A stretch of DNA of 64,000 bases from Bacteroidota bacterium (GTDB taxonomy: Bacteria > Bacteroidota > JABWAT01): NCBI GenBank assembly GCA_013360915.1, contig JABWAT010000010.1, positions 62,001-126,000 of the forward strand, read 5' to 3'. Both the position numbers and the translations under genes were made by a program. Each line of letters opens with the position of its first letter. The stretch's first letter is position 1. Below, in pieces: positions 62,912 through 64,000 of the stretch. The notes below the pieces were generated by a model. It was not told the DNA's origin and made no database searches. It saw nothing but the letters and a program-made list of their open reading frames with translations.

Positions 62912-63742
62912 ATGTTCGCAGAACTTCATCCTTTTCTTGCCCACTTTTCGGTTGCCCTGCTTCCAGCAGGAATTCTGGTCCTGATCATCTACCGTTTCGC
63001 TCATCAGGAATGGTTGCTTAAAGCTTCTTTTTCGCTGTTTGTGCTTTCATCGGTCGCCCTGCTGCTTTCCTACTTTTCGGGCGGAGCCGTTGAAGAACTG
63101 GTTGAAAAAATCCCCGGGGTGAAAGGGGCCATCGAAGAACATGAACAATGGGGAACCATTGCCAAGTGGTCGGTTTTTTCTCTGACGGTTCTCACCTTCC
63201 TGTACATGCAGTTCAAGGATTCCCTTCTGCGGTTTAATCAGGATGCCAGTTACTATGTGGTGCTGGTGGTTGGCTTATGGGCCTCGGTCGCTGTGATTCT
63301 GACCGGCCGGCTGGGTGGTGATCTGGTGTATGATTATGCAGTGGCAGGTGCCGTGCGCAAACCCAGTGCCGAAAGCATTCAGCGTCAGATGAATGCCTAC
63401 TTCTACACGAAACTGGAATACCTGAAGGAAAAGAACGACATCCCTGCCATTTATTCCCTTTTCCGCGAAATCGAAGTGCAGTTACCCGATAACACCGATT
63501 TCCGGATCATGCAGGCCGAGTTTTTGTTCCAGCAACTGAACAATCCGACCGAAGCACTTAATATCATCAAACAGGTGAAGGAACTGCTCAAGGATCCGCA
63601 AAGCCGTCAGTATCATGACGCTCTGGTGGCTGAATACAAGGCGTATGTGGCCCTGGCCGATCAGGATGGACAAACGGCTGTAAAAAAACGTCTCGCCGAA
63701 CTCTTTCCCGATTCACCTTATCTGAAAACCATCAGCCGGTAA
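62912..63742 (+). CDS. DUF2231-like membrane protein with TPR tail
   Basis: A 276-residue protein in two parts. Residues 1-150 hold four membrane helices of the DUF2231 kind, with HPFLAHFSVALLPAGI in the first helix, FSGGAVEELVEKIPG after the second and LTGRLGGDLVYDYAV after the fourth; conserved His residues in HPFLAH and EEHEQW suggest heme or metal binding. Residues 155-276 are helical and TPR-like (AIYSLFREIEVQL, AEFLFQQLNNPTEALNII). The combination suggests a membrane sensor or redox partner with a soluble protein-binding arm. Function unknown. A terminator follows. Confidence 0.72.
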   Translation: MFAELHPFLAHFSVALLPAGILVLIIYRFAHQEWLLKASFSLFVLSSVALLLSYFSGGAVEELVEKIPGVKGAIEEHEQWGTIAKWSVFSLTVLTFLYMQFKDSLLRFNQDASYYVVLVVGLWASVAVILTGRLGGDLVYDYAVAGAVRKPSAESIQRQMNAYFYTKLEYLKEKNDIPAIYSLFREIEVQLPDNTDFRIMQAEFLFQQLNNPTEALNIIKQVKELLKDPQSRQYHDALVAEYKAYVALADQDGQTAVKKRLAELFPDSPYLKTISR

Positions 63743-63763
63743 CCAAACACCGGGATTTCTTTT

Positions 63764-63798
63764 AAACCCCGTTTGTCATCCGGCAGACGGGGTTTTTT
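63764..63798 (+). terminator. rho-independent terminator after the DUF2231 gene
   Basis: AAACCCCGT and ACGGGGTTT pair perfectly around a 14-base loop and are followed by a T run and G. Clear end of the preceding transcript. Confidence 0.9.
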
Positions 63799-64000
63799 GT
63801 TTAGTCAGATTTGGCCCCTCTCCGAAAAACGACCCGTCGGGTAACCCGATCAGCTCATTCCTTCCTTCACCAACCCGAGCCACGTCTGCACCTCACCCAT
63901 TTCCCCTGATTCTGGTGAAGTAGATTCCAACACCCCGATTACTTCTAATCAAACATTAACTTTTGTCCGTTGACACCCACTTGTTTTTGCCCCCCCCCCA
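63799..64000. other. gene-free right end with a C homopolymer
   Basis: No gene or RNA is visible in these 202 bases. The last bases are a run of ten C (63990-63999) directly after TTTTTG, unlike anything else in the window; it could be a phase-variable tract of a gene beyond the edge or a sequencing problem. Confidence 0.4.

Overview
The window is a gene-dense stretch of a Gram-negative bacterial chromosome, most likely from the FCB group (Bacteroidota, Ignavibacteriota, Calditrichota and relatives). The evidence is a complete outer-membrane toolkit (LpxH fragment, heptose activation, TamB, an Mla-type ABC system, TolC), a secreted protein ending in a type IX secretion sorting domain of the YPNPFNPATT kind, several large beta-propeller and beta-barrel surface proteins, a DUF5916 protein, and weak Shine-Dalgarno sequences before many starts. 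The species cannot be fixed from the sequence. No rRNA, tRNA, CRISPR array, insertion sequence or prophage was seen, so this is mainly core genome.

Layout. 0-11.2 kb (+): 3' part of lpxH, a class A penicillin-binding protein, an alpha/beta hydrolase, a small barrel-like protein and dgt; a CHAD-domain gene on the opposite strand; then a beta-propeller protein, a crotonase, a CNNM/CorC-type transporter and an unrecognised 538-residue protein in an overlapping run. 11.2-14.1 kb (-): a palindromic repeat array and a fur-feoA-feoB iron operon with a candidate Fur operator. 14.3-32.8 kb (+): a PpiD/SurA-like chaperone with a terminator, then methyltransferase, aroK, aroB, a GHL10-type protein, the heptose kinase and adenylyltransferase, tamB, rnr, a 1049-residue protease/propeller/barrel protein and a glycosyltransferase, nearly all overlapping or closely spaced. 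32.8-38.8 kb: accessory-looking stretch with a DUF5714 protein, an SRPBCC protein, an arginyl-transferase-like protein, a second repeat array, two very small genes, a TylF-like methyltransferase, a type IX cargo protein and exonuclease III.

38.9-42.6 kb (+): an Mla-like lipid transport operon (permease, ATPase, MCE protein, TPR lipoprotein) whose ATPase has lost several canonical catalytic residues. 42.7-50.3 kb: a cation/proton antiporter, then on the minus strand a TolC-MacA-ATPase-permease-permease efflux operon and a lipoprotein. 50.4-57.9 kb: fabI and an acyl-CoA synthetase meeting at a terminator, then a lone glutamate synthase large subunit with a four-cysteine cluster motif. 57.9-63.8 kb: a hybrid histidine kinase overlapping a SUI1/YciH gene, a DUF5916 surface protein and a DUF2231-TPR membrane protein.

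The common theme is envelope building and maintenance: peptidoglycan synthesis, LPS core precursors, outer-membrane assembly, lipid traffic and efflux. No clearly new defence or mobile system is visible. The observations most worth following are the degenerate Mla ATPase, the palindromic repeat family with fresh tandem duplications, the DUF5714 gene with a perfect dyad abutting its start, the cysteine-poor arginyl-transferase relative, and two tiny genes beside the second repeat array.
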